The position numbers and the translations under genes were made by a program. A stretch of DNA of 64,000 bases from Myxococcota bacterium. Its GTDB lineage: Bacteria; Myxococcota_A; UBA796; UBA9615; JAKLKC01. Positions 9,911-19,532 of the stretch are shown in pieces. Numbering within the stretch: the first letter of the stretch is position 1; each line of letters starts with the position of its first letter. The stretch is from the NCBI GenBank assembly GCA_023150875.1, contig JAKLKC010000002.1:1-64000 (forward strand). The letters are read 5' to 3'. The notes beneath the pieces were generated by a model. That model saw only the letters and a list, made by a program, of their open reading frames with translations. It had not been told where the DNA came from and made no database searches.

Positions 9911-10653
9911 TTCTTCGACGTCAGCGCGCTGACGCCGACGGTGAAGACCAGGTTGTTCACCGGGGCGACACCCCCGCTGAACGCGCGCTTCTCGATGGTG
10001 ATGTGGTCCTTCAGGTCGAAGCGCAGCGTCGTCTTCGGGTTGATCCAGATCCGCGCGCCGATCCCCACCGAGGGGCCGACGAGGGGCGTCAGGCCGACGC
10101 CGGGCTCCACCCCCTGGCCCAGGAAACCCGCGGCGCCGATGAAGAAGTAGATGTCGTTGTGCACGACCTTCTTCCCCGCCAGGCTGAACTTGGCGTAGAT
10201 CGGCGAGAGCTGGATGCCGCCCGCGGCCCCCACGAGGATCCGCCGGGCGTCGGTGCCCAGGGACACGTCGAACACGTCGTTCGTGAGCTCGGCGTGGTGC
10301 TGGTTGCCGAAGCCCCATCCCCCCTGGACCTCCAGGTGGAAGGCGGCCTGCTCGCTCTTGTGGATGTTGAGGTCGAAGCCGCCCTGGATCCCCACCACGT
10401 AGGGGTCGAACCAGGTGCCCGAGAGGTTGAAGCCGACCTCGGCGCGGCCGGCCTTGGTGAAGAGCTGCTTCTGGACGACGTGGACGTCCTGCTGGCGCAG
10501 CACCCCGACCTCCTCGGGGGTCGCCTTGGCCTGCTCGGTCTGTTGCTGCTGTTGCTTCGTGGTCTTGCGCTTGGCGGCCTCCGCCGGGTCGGCCGTGGCC
10601 AGGGAGAGCCCGGCGGCGCAGGCGAGGATCACGAGGGGGCGGGTCAGGGTCAT
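9907..10653 (-). CDS. Outer-membrane beta-barrel domain protein (myxobacterial OMP type)
   Basis: Signal peptide MTLTRPLVILACAAGLSLATADPAEA; VLRQQDVHVVQKQLFTKAGRAEVGFNLSGTWFDPYVVG... alternating beta pattern; C-terminal VFTVGVSAL. Confidence 0.75.
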   Translation of the reverse strand: MTLTRPLVILACAAGLSLATADPAEAAKRKTTKQQQQQTEQAKATPEEVGVLRQQDVHVVQKQLFTKAGRAEVGFNLSGTWFDPYVVGIQGGFDLNIHKSEQAAFHLEVQGGWGFGNQHHAELTNDVFDVSLGTDARRILVGAAGGIQLSPIYAKFSLAGKKVVHNDIYFFIGAAGFLGQGVEPGVGLTPLVGPSVGIGARIWINPKTTLRFDLKDHITIEKRAFSGGVAPVNNLVFTVGVSALTSKK

Positions 10654-10702
10654 CGCGTTTCCACCTGTACAGAGGGGCGGGGGCCGGGGTGGTAGGAGGT
10701 CC

Positions 10703-12124
10703 TCAGAAGGGGAGGGGCCGGCCGCCGGCCTCCTCGGGCAGGTAGTAGATGTCGACCTCGGCGTTGTACTCGGGGACGGCGTCGCCGTAGAAGCGGACGC
10801 TCTGGGCCTCGGCGTAGTAGTCCCAGCCGTTCTCCCGGGAGGGGTCCCGGGGGACCGACTCGCCGTTGACGAAGACCTGGATGTCGCACTCCCCGTCGCT
10901 GGGGCAGTGGGGCACCCGGTTGAGGACCCACTCGGCCTGGAGGTTGCCGATGAGGGAGCCGATGTCCCCCAGGACCTCCGAGAAGTTGGCGTCCTCGCAC
11001 ACGTCGGCGTCGTTCCGCACGTTGATGGGGGCGAAGAGGCCACCGGTCTGCTCGGCGGCGCTGGAGTAGAAGTCGATCATGCACAGGCCCGAGTTCTGCT
11101 CGTTGCACTCCTGGGAGGGCCCGATCCCGGCGAAGACGACCTTGCGGTCCAGGGACTCGAAGAAGTCCAGGTAGAAACGCAGGTCGCAGTCGCACTCCTC
11201 GGTGACGCCGTCGTCGTAGCAGGCCCGCAGCGAGGGAGGGTCCTCGAGGCCGTCGGTGGCGCTGAACAGGTTGGCGGTGGCGTCCCCCTCGTCGGTGACC
11301 ACCACCACCACCAGCGTCGCGTCGTCCCGCAGGAACCCCAGGTTGTGGCCGATGTCGGCGTCGGGGATCCGGGGGCCGGTGGTGTTGCGGCCGTGGCACA
11401 GCTCGTACCAGGGGTGGCCCTCGGACAGCCCCTCCCAGGTCGCCGGGGCCCCCGAGCCATCGTCGGCGACGCAGCGGCGCGACTCCACCTGCCCGGAGTC
11501 GTCCCGGTCCACCTCCGCCGTCCAGCCCGGGGGGCAGACCGAGAGGCAGGAGGCGAGGGCGGCGACGTCCAGGCCGTACTCGGTGGTGGCGCCGGTGATG
11601 CCCATGTCCACCATGTCGACGAAGTGGGCCTCCAGGCTCTCGTCGTCCGGGAACAGGAAGTAGGGGGAGGTTCCGCCGGGCAGGGGGCGCAGCCGCCCCG
11701 CCACGCCGTGCTGGTCGCACTCCGCCTGGGTCTGGTGGTCGCCGTCGGTCCCGCAGGAGCCCCGCTGGCTCGTGGTGAACCCCATCTGGAAGTCCAGGTA
11801 CTTCGAGCGGTCGTTGAGGTAGTCCTGGTAGACCTGGATGGCGTCGCCGATGTCCTCGTACGTCAGCCCCTCGCCGTCCTCGCCCCCGGAGCTGCCCAGG
11901 GCGGCGACGAAGTCGCCGAAGCTCTCCTGGAGGTTCGCCTGGTCCTGGGCCATGGAGTTCGAGTTGTCGATGATCCAGAGGATGTCGACCTTGTTCGAGA
12001 ACGACGCCTGGTCGTAGTGCTGGTGGATCAGGAGGTCGTACCCGTTGCAGCCCCCGGTCCCCGCGGCGAGGGCCAGGGCGGGGAGGGCGGCGAGGAGACG
12101 CGCGTTCCGGAAACGGACACCCAT
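10703..12124 (-). CDS. von Willebrand factor A-domain lipoprotein
   Basis: ALALAAGTGGC lipobox; VDILWIIDNSNSMAQDQ MIDAS (DxSxS); many Cys pairs. Confidence 0.8.
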   Translation of the reverse strand: MGVRFRNARLLAALPALALAAGTGGCNGYDLLIHQHYDQASFSNKVDILWIIDNSNSMAQDQANLQESFGDFVAALGSSGGEDGEGLTYEDIGDAIQVYQDYLNDRSKYLDFQMGFTTSQRGSCGTDGDHQTQAECDQHGVAGRLRPLPGGTSPYFLFPDDESLEAHFVDMVDMGITGATTEYGLDVAALASCLSVCPPGWTAEVDRDDSGQVESRRCVADDGSGAPATWEGLSEGHPWYELCHGRNTTGPRIPDADIGHNLGFLRDDATLVVVVVTDEGDATANLFSATDGLEDPPSLRACYDDGVTEECDCDLRFYLDFFESLDRKVVFAGIGPSQECNEQNSGLCMIDFYSSAAEQTGGLFAPINVRNDADVCEDANFSEVLGDIGSLIGNLQAEWVLNRVPHCPSDGECDIQVFVNGESVPRDPSRENGWDYYAEAQSVRFYGDAVPEYNAEVDIYYLPEEAGGRPLPF

Positions 12125-12317
12125 CGGCGTGTTGACTCCGCCTGCGCGGCCGGGAGGTCGGCCGCCGCGCCGCGCCGCCGGGGGAGGCCCCGGGGGGCGG
12201 CGCCGAGATTCCGGCGATGCTAATCCGGCCCGGGCGGCCGAAGCAAGGCGCCGGGGCCCACGACGACGCCGAAGGGCACGATCTCCGGGTCCGCCGTGGT
12301 AGCCTGCGACCCGATCC

Positions 12318-13832
12318 ATGACGGCCCACGCCCGAGCCCACCCCTCCCCGGCCACCGCGCGCCGCCTCCCGCCCTGGGCCCTCCCGGCGGGCCTCGGCGC
12401 CCTCGCCCTCGCCTGGCGGCTGGTCCTGTCCCGGGTCTACGCCGGCTGGGAGGAGGGGGACTTCGGCTACCTCGCGATCACCCGCGGCGTGCTCCAGTCC
12501 CGGTTCACGTTCTGGGAGATGGACGAGACGCCCCTGTACTTCGTGCTGTCGGCGGCGGTCATGGGGGCGGTGGGGGACGCGCGCCTCGCCACCATGGTCG
12601 TCTCCCTGGCCGCGGGGACGGCGGCGGTGGTCCTGGGCTTCCTGCTCGCCCGGCGCGTGTACGGGACCGGCGTCGCCCTGGCCGCAGGGCTGGCCCTGTG
12701 CTTCCAGCCGGAGCTGTCGCTCTACAGCACCACGGCGATGAGGGAGCCCCTGTACGCGGCGCTGGTCCTGGGCGCCTGGCTGCTGCTGGTGGACGAGCGG
12801 TTCGTCCGCTCGGCCCTGCTGCTGGCCGCGAGCCTCCTGGTGCGGTTCGACACCCTCGCCGCCAACGTGCCGGTGGCGGTCTGGCACGCCTTCCGCTCGC
12901 GCAGGCGGATCCGCCCCGCCGCGACCCTGATCGCCGTGGTCGCCCTCGCGGCGTTGGCGTGGAGCGTCACCTGCCGGGTGCAGCACGGCACCTTCGCCTT
13001 CTGGGGCGGGGCGGTGGGCAAGAACCTCGCCTCCGCCGAGGGGGCGGAGCTGGGCCTCGTGGAGCGGCTGCGCCTCGGGCTGGCGGTGGACCTGGCCCTG
13101 CTGCTGCGGGTGCTGCCGGCGCGGGTGGGCTGGCCCCTGCTGGGGGGCGCGGCGTGGCTCGGGATCGCCGCGGCCCGGGGGCGCGTCCGGGGCGCCGAGG
13201 CCGCCCTGGCGCTGGCGACCTGGAGCAACGTGGGGATCTGGCTCGGGCTCGGCTTCGTCTCGCGCTACGACCCGGGGCACAACCTCTACTGGAAGTGGGC
13301 GCTCCTTCCGGCGGCCCTGGTCTGCCTGACGGGGGCGAGGGGCCTGGAGATGGCGCTCCGGGACCTGCCCTGGCGCGCCCCCCGGGTCCGGACCGCCGCC
13401 CTCGCCGCCGCGGTCGTCCTCACCGCCGCGCCCTTCGGCCTCGAGACCCGAGCCCAGGTCCAGCGCAGCCGGGAGACCATCGCGCCCCTGGTGGACGTGG
13501 GCCGCTGGATCGAGGCCGAGGTGCCCGAGGAGACGCCCATGGTGCTGGACGGGATCCCGAGGATGTGGCTGGAGCGCCGGTCGAACGCCCGGCCCATGAC
13601 GTCGTGGATCGAGGTCGCCCCGGGCCGGCTGGGGCCCGAGGAGCTCGGGGCGGTCCTGGCGCGGCGCCGGGTGGCGTACGTGCTCTGGTACGCCGAGAGC
13701 TGGACCCACGCCCCGGTGGTGGCGCCCTACCTGTCCGCGGCGGCGCCCCACCCGGCGGGGGAGGTGGTGCTGACCCCCATCCGGGAGGACTCCCGGGCAG
13801 GGTTCATCCTCTACCGAGTCGATCCTTCCTGA
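12318..13832 (+). CDS. Polytopic GT-C/ArnT-like glycosyltransferase family 39-type membrane protein
   Basis: Many TM helices; YAGWEEGDFGYLAITRGVLQ...WEMDETPLYFVLSAAVMG luminal acidic motifs. Confidence 0.7.
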   Translation: MTAHARAHPSPATARRLPPWALPAGLGALALAWRLVLSRVYAGWEEGDFGYLAITRGVLQSRFTFWEMDETPLYFVLSAAVMGAVGDARLATMVVSLAAGTAAVVLGFLLARRVYGTGVALAAGLALCFQPELSLYSTTAMREPLYAALVLGAWLLLVDERFVRSALLLAASLLVRFDTLAANVPVAVWHAFRSRRRIRPAATLIAVVALAALAWSVTCRVQHGTFAFWGGAVGKNLASAEGAELGLVERLRLGLAVDLALLLRVLPARVGWPLLGGAAWLGIAAARGRVRGAEAALALATWSNVGIWLGLGFVSRYDPGHNLYWKWALLPAALVCLTGARGLEMALRDLPWRAPRVRTAALAAAVVLTAAPFGLETRAQVQRSRETIAPLVDVGRWIEAEVPEETPMVLDGIPRMWLERRSNARPMTSWIEVAPGRLGPEELGAVLARRRVAYVLWYAESWTHAPVVAPYLSAAAPHPAGEVVLTPIREDSRAGFILYRVDPS

Positions 13833-13840
13833 TCTCGCCT

Positions 13841-13880
13841 CCCGCGCCCGAGCCCGAGCCCGTGCCCATGCCCGAGCCCG
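13841..13880. repeat. Intergenic GAGCCC/GTGCCC hexamer tract
   Basis: cccgcgcccgagcccgagcccgtgcccatgcccgagcccg. Confidence 0.8.
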
Positions 13881-13984
13881 CCCTCCCCTCGGCCCAGATG
13901 GGACCCCGGCGAGGGCGGACACCCCCGCGCCGCCGGTTATCATGGCCTTCCGGCCCATCGCCGGCCGTTCCCAGGAGCCCGACG

Positions 13985-15490
13985 GTGCGCCTCCTCGCCG
14001 CGATCACCCTGCTCGCCCAAGGCGCTCCGGCCTCCGCCGCGGGCGCGCCCGGTGCGGCCTCGCCGTGGCTGATCCGGGATCCGCTCCCCCCCTGCGGCCT
14101 CGCCGGGCCGGGGGGCGTGCCGGCCCGGGGGCGCGCCGCGGCGGGCGGAGGCCGGCCCGTACTCTCGGGGCCGGAGGCGGTCCACGTCACCCCCGGCGCC
14201 GGCATCGTCGTCCACTACACCCTGGAGGGGGAGGACGCGCTGGAGGAGGCCGGAGACTCGGACCCCGCCAACGGCGTGCCCGACCAGGTGGACGCCATCT
14301 CCGACGGCCTGGACCGGGTGTGGGAGGAGTACGTCGTCCAGGACGGCTGGGAGCCGGTGCGGAGCGACGGCGTCGCCGGTGGGGACTCGCGGATCGACGC
14401 CTACGTCGCCTCCCTCGACGCCCGGGGCTACGCCTTCCCCGAGATGGGCCCCGACGGGTGGAGCGCCTACCTGCTGCTGGACCCCGGCAGCGTGGACTAC
14501 GGGATCGAGGTGCAGGCCAGCGTCGCCGGCCACGAGCTGCACCACGCGCTCCAGTTCACCTACTCCGTCGAGGCCGATCCCTGGATGTACGAGTCCACCT
14601 CGACCTACGTCCAGTACCTCGGCTTCGGCAGCCCCCAGCTCGACGGCGCGAGGGAGGTGCTGTGGGCCCTCAGGCTCTCGGAGCCCGCCCGGAGCGTGTG
14701 GGACACGGGGGAGCAGTTCGAGTACGCGGCGATGGTGTGGGCGAAGTTCCTGGTGGACCGCCGCGGGGGGGACCGGCTGGAGCTGCGTCGGCTGTGGGAG
14801 GGACTCGGGGAGTCGGGGGGAGACTGGCGGGGCGCCCACGGGGCCCTGGTCTCGGACCAGGGGCTCCAGGCCGGCGACCTGCTCGCCGAGCACGCCGAGT
14901 GGAACCTGTTCGCGTGCGGGCGGGACGACGGGGGACACTACCTGGACGACCCCGCCGACTGCGGCGTGCCCGCCCAGGTCCGCATCGACGCCGCGGTCAC
15001 GGCGCTGCCCTGGGAGGGGGAGCTGGGGCGGGAGCCGGTCCAGCCCTGGGGGGTGGCCTACGCCGAGGTGCCGGCCGAGGACGGTGGCGGCGTGCGCTTC
15101 CGATGCCGTCCCCGGGTCGAGGGGTCCTTCCGGATGAGGGCGATCGCCGTGGACGCCTCCGGCGCGTTCCGGTCCCGGGGCGAGGTCGTGGTCCCGGATG
15201 GAGCGGGGGAGGTGGCGGCGGAGGGGGCGGGCCCCGGGGGGAAGGCCCTCCTGGCGGTGGTGAACTTCTCGGGGGAGGCGGCGGCGTTCGACTGCTCCGC
15301 CGAGGCGGTGGTCGAAGCGGCGCCCGTGGAGGAAGACGAGGAGGGTGGGGCCGGATGCGGGGGCTGCGGGCTGGTCGACGCCAGGGCTCCCGGGCGGGGG
15401 CGTGGGGCAGGCGCGCTCTCGTCCCTCGCTGCCCTCCTCGTCGTCACGGCGTGGCGCAGGATCCGGCGCGGAGAGCGGTCCCGAGCGTAG
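13985..15490 (+). CDS. MXAN_6640-like putative metalloprotease with MYXO-CTERM-like C-terminus
   Basis: GTG start; VAGHELHHALQFTYS (HExxH); C-terminus GGAGCGGCGLVDARAPGRGRGAGALSSLAALLVVTAWRRIRRGERSRA (Cys cluster, TM, Arg). Confidence 0.75.
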   Translation: MRLLAAITLLAQGAPASAAGAPGAASPWLIRDPLPPCGLAGPGGVPARGRAAAGGGRPVLSGPEAVHVTPGAGIVVHYTLEGEDALEEAGDSDPANGVPDQVDAISDGLDRVWEEYVVQDGWEPVRSDGVAGGDSRIDAYVASLDARGYAFPEMGPDGWSAYLLLDPGSVDYGIEVQASVAGHELHHALQFTYSVEADPWMYESTSTYVQYLGFGSPQLDGAREVLWALRLSEPARSVWDTGEQFEYAAMVWAKFLVDRRGGDRLELRRLWEGLGESGGDWRGAHGALVSDQGLQAGDLLAEHAEWNLFACGRDDGGHYLDDPADCGVPAQVRIDAAVTALPWEGELGREPVQPWGVAYAEVPAEDGGGVRFRCRPRVEGSFRMRAIAVDASGAFRSRGEVVVPDGAGEVAAEGAGPGGKALLAVVNFSGEAAAFDCSAEAVVEAAPVEEDEEGGAGCGGCGLVDARAPGRGRGAGALSSLAALLVVTAWRRIRRGERSRA

Positions 15491-15590
15491 CGGGCACGAG
15501 GCGCGAAGAACGGGACACGCGGCACGGGCTCGGGCACGAGCACGAGGTACGGGGCACGAGGCGCGGGGCACGAGGCACGGGTCGCTGGGG
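15491..15590. repeat. Intergenic GGGCAC/GAGGCAC degenerate repeat tract (same family, opposite orientation)
   Basis: cgggcacgaggcgcg...cggcacgggctcgggcacgagcacgaggtacggggcacgaggcgcggggcacgaggcacggg. Confidence 0.8.
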
Positions 15591-15680
15591 GCGGATGTGG
15601 CGACGAGGCCCGGATCGGTCGGTCCGGTGGCTTGCATTCCCCGGCCGAAGTGCGAAGATCGCCGCTTCCCCCCGCCCACG

Positions 15681-18302
15681 ATGTCCGTCCAGCACGCCCC
15701 ACCCACCGCGCAAGCCCTGGAGCCCGTCCGGCCTCCCCGACAGGAGGAGATCGACCTGTACCGTTCCGAGATGACGGGGCGGTTCGGGCTGCTGATGCTC
15801 CTGTTCCGGCTGATGTTCCGCCGGATCGCTTCGGACGAGCAGTCCCTCCAGCCCCTCCGGAAGGCCGCGGCGGAGGGGACCGTCGTGTACGTGATGCGGA
15901 ACCGGTCCGCCCTGGACTACGTGTTCTTCAACGCCTACTTCCGCCGCCACGGCCTGCCCCTGGCCCGGTTCGCCAACGGGGTCAACATGCTGCCTTGGCT
16001 GCCGCCCCTGCGGGCGGCGCGGCTGGGCTGGCGCAAGCTGCGGGACCTCCTCCAGGGCCACCCCGCCCCGGATCCGGTGGACTCGGGCTTCCTGCGCCGC
16101 CTGGTCGCCGGCGGGCAGCCCGCCCTGCTCTTCCTGCGGCGCCGCGGCTCGTGGCTGCGGCGTCCCCAGCGGTCCAAGGCCGACCTGGTGGAGGAGGTGG
16201 TGCGGGCCCAGGACCTCTCGGCGCGGCCGATCTTCCTGGTCCCCCAGACCATCGTGTGGCAGCGGCGGCCGGACCGCGCCGATCCCGGGGCCCTGGGGGT
16301 GATCCTGGGGCAGGGGGAGGACCCCGGCCGCTTCTGGAAGCTGCTGCACTTCCTCGCCTTCCACCGCAACGCCGTCGTCCGCACCGGCGAGCCCATCGAC
16401 CTCAAGGAGTTCCTCGCCTCGGAGCGGGCGCGGGGCACGCCGGTGCCCACCATCGCCCGGAAGCTCCACCGGGTCCTGCGGGGCTACCTCTACCGCGAAG
16501 AGAAGCTGGTGAAGGGCCCCGCCATCATGCCCCGGGCCCGCCTCTTCGAGCGCATCCTCGACGAGCCCCACACCCGCGCGGTCCTGGAGGACGTCGCCCG
16601 GGCGGATGGGCGCGAGGTCGACACCGTCCGCCGAAAGGCACGGCGGATCCTGGACCGGACCGCCGCCGACTTCCGCTTCGGCTCCCTGATGCTGGCCAAG
16701 GTCACCGTGGACCTGGTGGTGTCCCGGATCTACAGCGGCGTGGAGTTCGACGCCGCCGACGCCGAGGAGATCCGCAAGGCCGCACGCCGGGGCACCGTCG
16801 TCTACGTGCCCTGCCACCGCAGCCACCTGGACTACATCCTGATCTCCTGGGCCAGCTTCTGCCAGCACATCCAGCCCCCCCACATCGCCGCGGGGATCAA
16901 CCTGAGCTTCTGGCCCGCCGGGCCGTTCCTGAAGCGCTGCGGCGCCTTCTTCATCCGCCGCAGTTTCCGGGGGGATCGCCTCTACGAGGCGGTGCTCACG
17001 GGCTACGTGCGGGAGCTGACCCGCCAGGGCTACACCCAGGAGTTCTTCATCGAGGGGGGGCGGAGCCGCACCGGCAAGCTGCTGCGCCCCCGCACCGGCA
17101 TGCTGGGCATGTACCTGGACGCCGCCCACGACCGGCTGGGGGGCGACGTGCTCTTCGTGCCCATGGCGCTGGGCTACGAGCGGGTGGTGGAGGAGAAGGA
17201 GTACTTCCGGGAGCTGACCGGCGGCGAGAAGCGCAAGGAGGACATCCGCGGCCTGGTGAAGACGACGGGGGTCCTCAGGAGGCGCTATGGCCGGGTCTAC
17301 GTGAAGTCCGGGCCCGCGATCTCCGGGCGGGAGTACATCGAGTCCCTGGGGGTGGACTACGCGGGCCTGGACGCCGAGGGGCGCCGGGCGATGCTCCAGG
17401 ACCTGGGCGAGCGCATCCTCCACGCCATCCACGAGGTCACGGTGGTCACGCCGTCGGCGGTGGCGGCGACGGTGCTCCTCAGCCACGAGCGCCGGGGCCT
17501 CGCCCTGCGGGAGTTCGAGAGGAGGGCCCTGTTCCTGGTGGAGATGCTGGTGGCCAGGGGCGCGGTCCTCAGCCGGGCGATGTCCGAGCCCGGGCGAGGG
17601 CTGGCCCCGTCCCTGGAGCGCCTCGCCGCCGACCGCCACGTCGAGGTCTTCGACCGGGAGGACCCGGACCGCGCGGTGGTGGCCATCCCCGCCGAGCGGC
17701 GCCTGACCCTGGACTACTACAAGAACAACATCGTCAACCACTTCGCCGACGCCGCCATGCTGGCCCTGGCGCTCCGCACCGGGGACGGCGAGGCGCTGGC
17801 GGAGCCGGAGCTGCGGGACCGCTTCGCCTTCCTCTACGGGCTCTTCGCCGAGGAGTTCACGCACCCGCCGGACCGCACCGTGGACGACGCCTTCGCCGCC
17901 GCCCGGGCCGAGCTGCTGGCCCACGGCGTCGTCGAGGCCGAGGAGGGGGGCCTCGGCCCCGCCTCCGCCGAGAAGGTGCAGTTCCTGTCCGCCATCCTGG
18001 TGAACTTCCTGGAGTCCTACCGGGTGGTCATCGGGGCGCTCCGGGACCTCGGGGCCAGCGGCCGGGCCGAGCCCGAGAAGGCCATGGTGAAGAGGATCCT
18101 CGTCGAGGGCCGCAAGATGTACATGACCGAGGACGTCACCCGGCAGGAGGCCCTGTCCAAGACCAACTACGAGAACGCGCTGCGGGCGCTGAAGGCGAGG
18201 GGGATCCTGCGGCCGGCGGGGGGGGACGGAGCGGTGACCGTGGACCGGGAGGCCCTCGGGGCCCTGGCCGACGCCCTCCGCCCCTACGCGAGGCTCGGGT
18301 GA
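15681..18302 (+). CDS. plsB: Glycerol-3-phosphate 1-O-acyltransferase (PlsB-like)
   Basis: VYVPCHRSHLDYILISW (HX4D), FIEGGRSRTGKLLRPRTGML; N-terminal degenerate copy VVYVMRNRSALDYVFFNAYFR. Confidence 0.85.
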   Translation: MSVQHAPPTAQALEPVRPPRQEEIDLYRSEMTGRFGLLMLLFRLMFRRIASDEQSLQPLRKAAAEGTVVYVMRNRSALDYVFFNAYFRRHGLPLARFANGVNMLPWLPPLRAARLGWRKLRDLLQGHPAPDPVDSGFLRRLVAGGQPALLFLRRRGSWLRRPQRSKADLVEEVVRAQDLSARPIFLVPQTIVWQRRPDRADPGALGVILGQGEDPGRFWKLLHFLAFHRNAVVRTGEPIDLKEFLASERARGTPVPTIARKLHRVLRGYLYREEKLVKGPAIMPRARLFERILDEPHTRAVLEDVARADGREVDTVRRKARRILDRTAADFRFGSLMLAKVTVDLVVSRIYSGVEFDAADAEEIRKAARRGTVVYVPCHRSHLDYILISWASFCQHIQPPHIAAGINLSFWPAGPFLKRCGAFFIRRSFRGDRLYEAVLTGYVRELTRQGYTQEFFIEGGRSRTGKLLRPRTGMLGMYLDAAHDRLGGDVLFVPMALGYERVVEEKEYFRELTGGEKRKEDIRGLVKTTGVLRRRYGRVYVKSGPAISGREYIESLGVDYAGLDAEGRRAMLQDLGERILHAIHEVTVVTPSAVAATVLLSHERRGLALREFERRALFLVEMLVARGAVLSRAMSEPGRGLAPSLERLAADRHVEVFDREDPDRAVVAIPAERRLTLDYYKNNIVNHFADAAMLALALRTGDGEALAEPELRDRFAFLYGLFAEEFTHPPDRTVDDAFAAARAELLAHGVVEAEEGGLGPASAEKVQFLSAILVNFLESYRVVIGALRDLGASGRAEPEKAMVKRILVEGRKMYMTEDVTRQEALSKTNYENALRALKARGILRPAGGDGAVTVDREALGALADALRPYARLG

Positions 18303-19522
18303 GGGCCGCGAGGGCCGGGGGGAAGGTGGCCCTGGTCCTGGGCGGAGGCGGGATTACGGGCGGCGTCTACGAGATCGGGGTCCTGAAGGCCCTGGACGAC
18401 TTCCTGGTGAACCGCTCGGTCAACGACCTCGACATCTACATCGGGGTGAGCGCCGGGGGGCTCATCGCCGCGGCCATGGCGGCGGGGATGCCCCCCCGGA
18501 GGATGGTGTCGGTACTCTCGCGGCGGCGGGGGCCCTTCCCGCCCTTCCGCCGCATGGACATCTACGGCCTCAACTGGAAGGAGTACCGCGAGCGCCTCGC
18601 CCGGATCCCCAACATCCTGGGCTCGGCCCTCTGGCGGAGTTTCATGCCCGTGGGCCGGGACGAGCCCGCGGACCTGCTGGGCAGCCTCTCCCAGGTGGTG
18701 CCCTCGGGGATGCTGGACATCTCGCCCCTGGGCCGGTACGCGGAGAGGCTCCTGCGGGGGGCGGGCCTCCCCACGGAGTTCGGGAGCCTGGGCCGGGAGC
18801 TCTACCTGCCCGCGCTGAACCTGGACACCGGCCACCTCACGGTCTTCGGAGAGGTCGGCACCCGCCACGTCCCCATCGCCCAGGCGGTGTGCGCGTCGGC
18901 GGCGATCCCCTTCCTGTTCGGCCCGGTGCGGATCGACGGGCAGGACTACGTCGACGGCGGCATGGACCGCAACCTGCCCATCGAGGTCGCCATCCGCCAC
19001 GGTGCCTCCCTGGTGGTCGCCATCCACCCTCTCGTCCCCCTGATGAACGTGCCCCGGGCCCGGGGGGACGCGAGCGCCGCGGGCAGCTACCTGTCGGGCC
19101 TCGGGGGGACGACGGTGCTGGACCAGGTCTACCGCACCCTGGTCCACGGGCGGGAGCGGGAGCACGTGGAGTCGGTGCGCCGGCGCCACCCCGAGGTGCC
19201 GGTACTGCTGGTGGAGCCCTCGTTCGATGACATGGTGATGTTCCAGTTCAACGTGATGCGATACTCCGTGCGCCAGAAGCTGGCGCAGCACGGATACGCC
19301 ACCACCCGCCGCCTGCTGCTGGGCGAGATCGACGAGTGGCGCCAGGCCTTCCGCGCCCACGGCATCGAGGTCCGGGACGAGATCCCCGAGCGGCCCTCCC
19401 TGGACCCCGACGACATGGCGACGCCGACCCTGGACTGGAACTCGGTGGTGGACGCCGTGGAGCGCCTCCCCTGGGTGCGCCGCTGGCTGGAGGAGAGCCC
19501 CGAAGCCGATCCCTGGACGTAG
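18299..19522 (+). CDS. Patatin-like phospholipase
   Basis: GTG start overlapping plsB stop (GTGA); LVLGGGGITGGVYEIGVLKALDD...IYIGVSAGGL (GxSxG); YVDGGMDRNLPIE (DG). Confidence 0.88.
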   Translation: MRAARAGGKVALVLGGGGITGGVYEIGVLKALDDFLVNRSVNDLDIYIGVSAGGLIAAAMAAGMPPRRMVSVLSRRRGPFPPFRRMDIYGLNWKEYRERLARIPNILGSALWRSFMPVGRDEPADLLGSLSQVVPSGMLDISPLGRYAERLLRGAGLPTEFGSLGRELYLPALNLDTGHLTVFGEVGTRHVPIAQAVCASAAIPFLFGPVRIDGQDYVDGGMDRNLPIEVAIRHGASLVVAIHPLVPLMNVPRARGDASAAGSYLSGLGGTTVLDQVYRTLVHGREREHVESVRRRHPEVPVLLVEPSFDDMVMFQFNVMRYSVRQKLAQHGYATTRRLLLGEIDEWRQAFRAHGIEVRDEIPERPSLDPDDMATPTLDWNSVVDAVERLPWVRRWLEESPEADPWT

Positions 19523-19532
19523 GGTCCGGGGA

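Noticed and set aside
10650-13958. 1102-aa minus-strand ORF spanning several genes
   Set aside because: Crosses oppositely oriented, well-supported genes; composition typical of an out-of-frame high-GC reading
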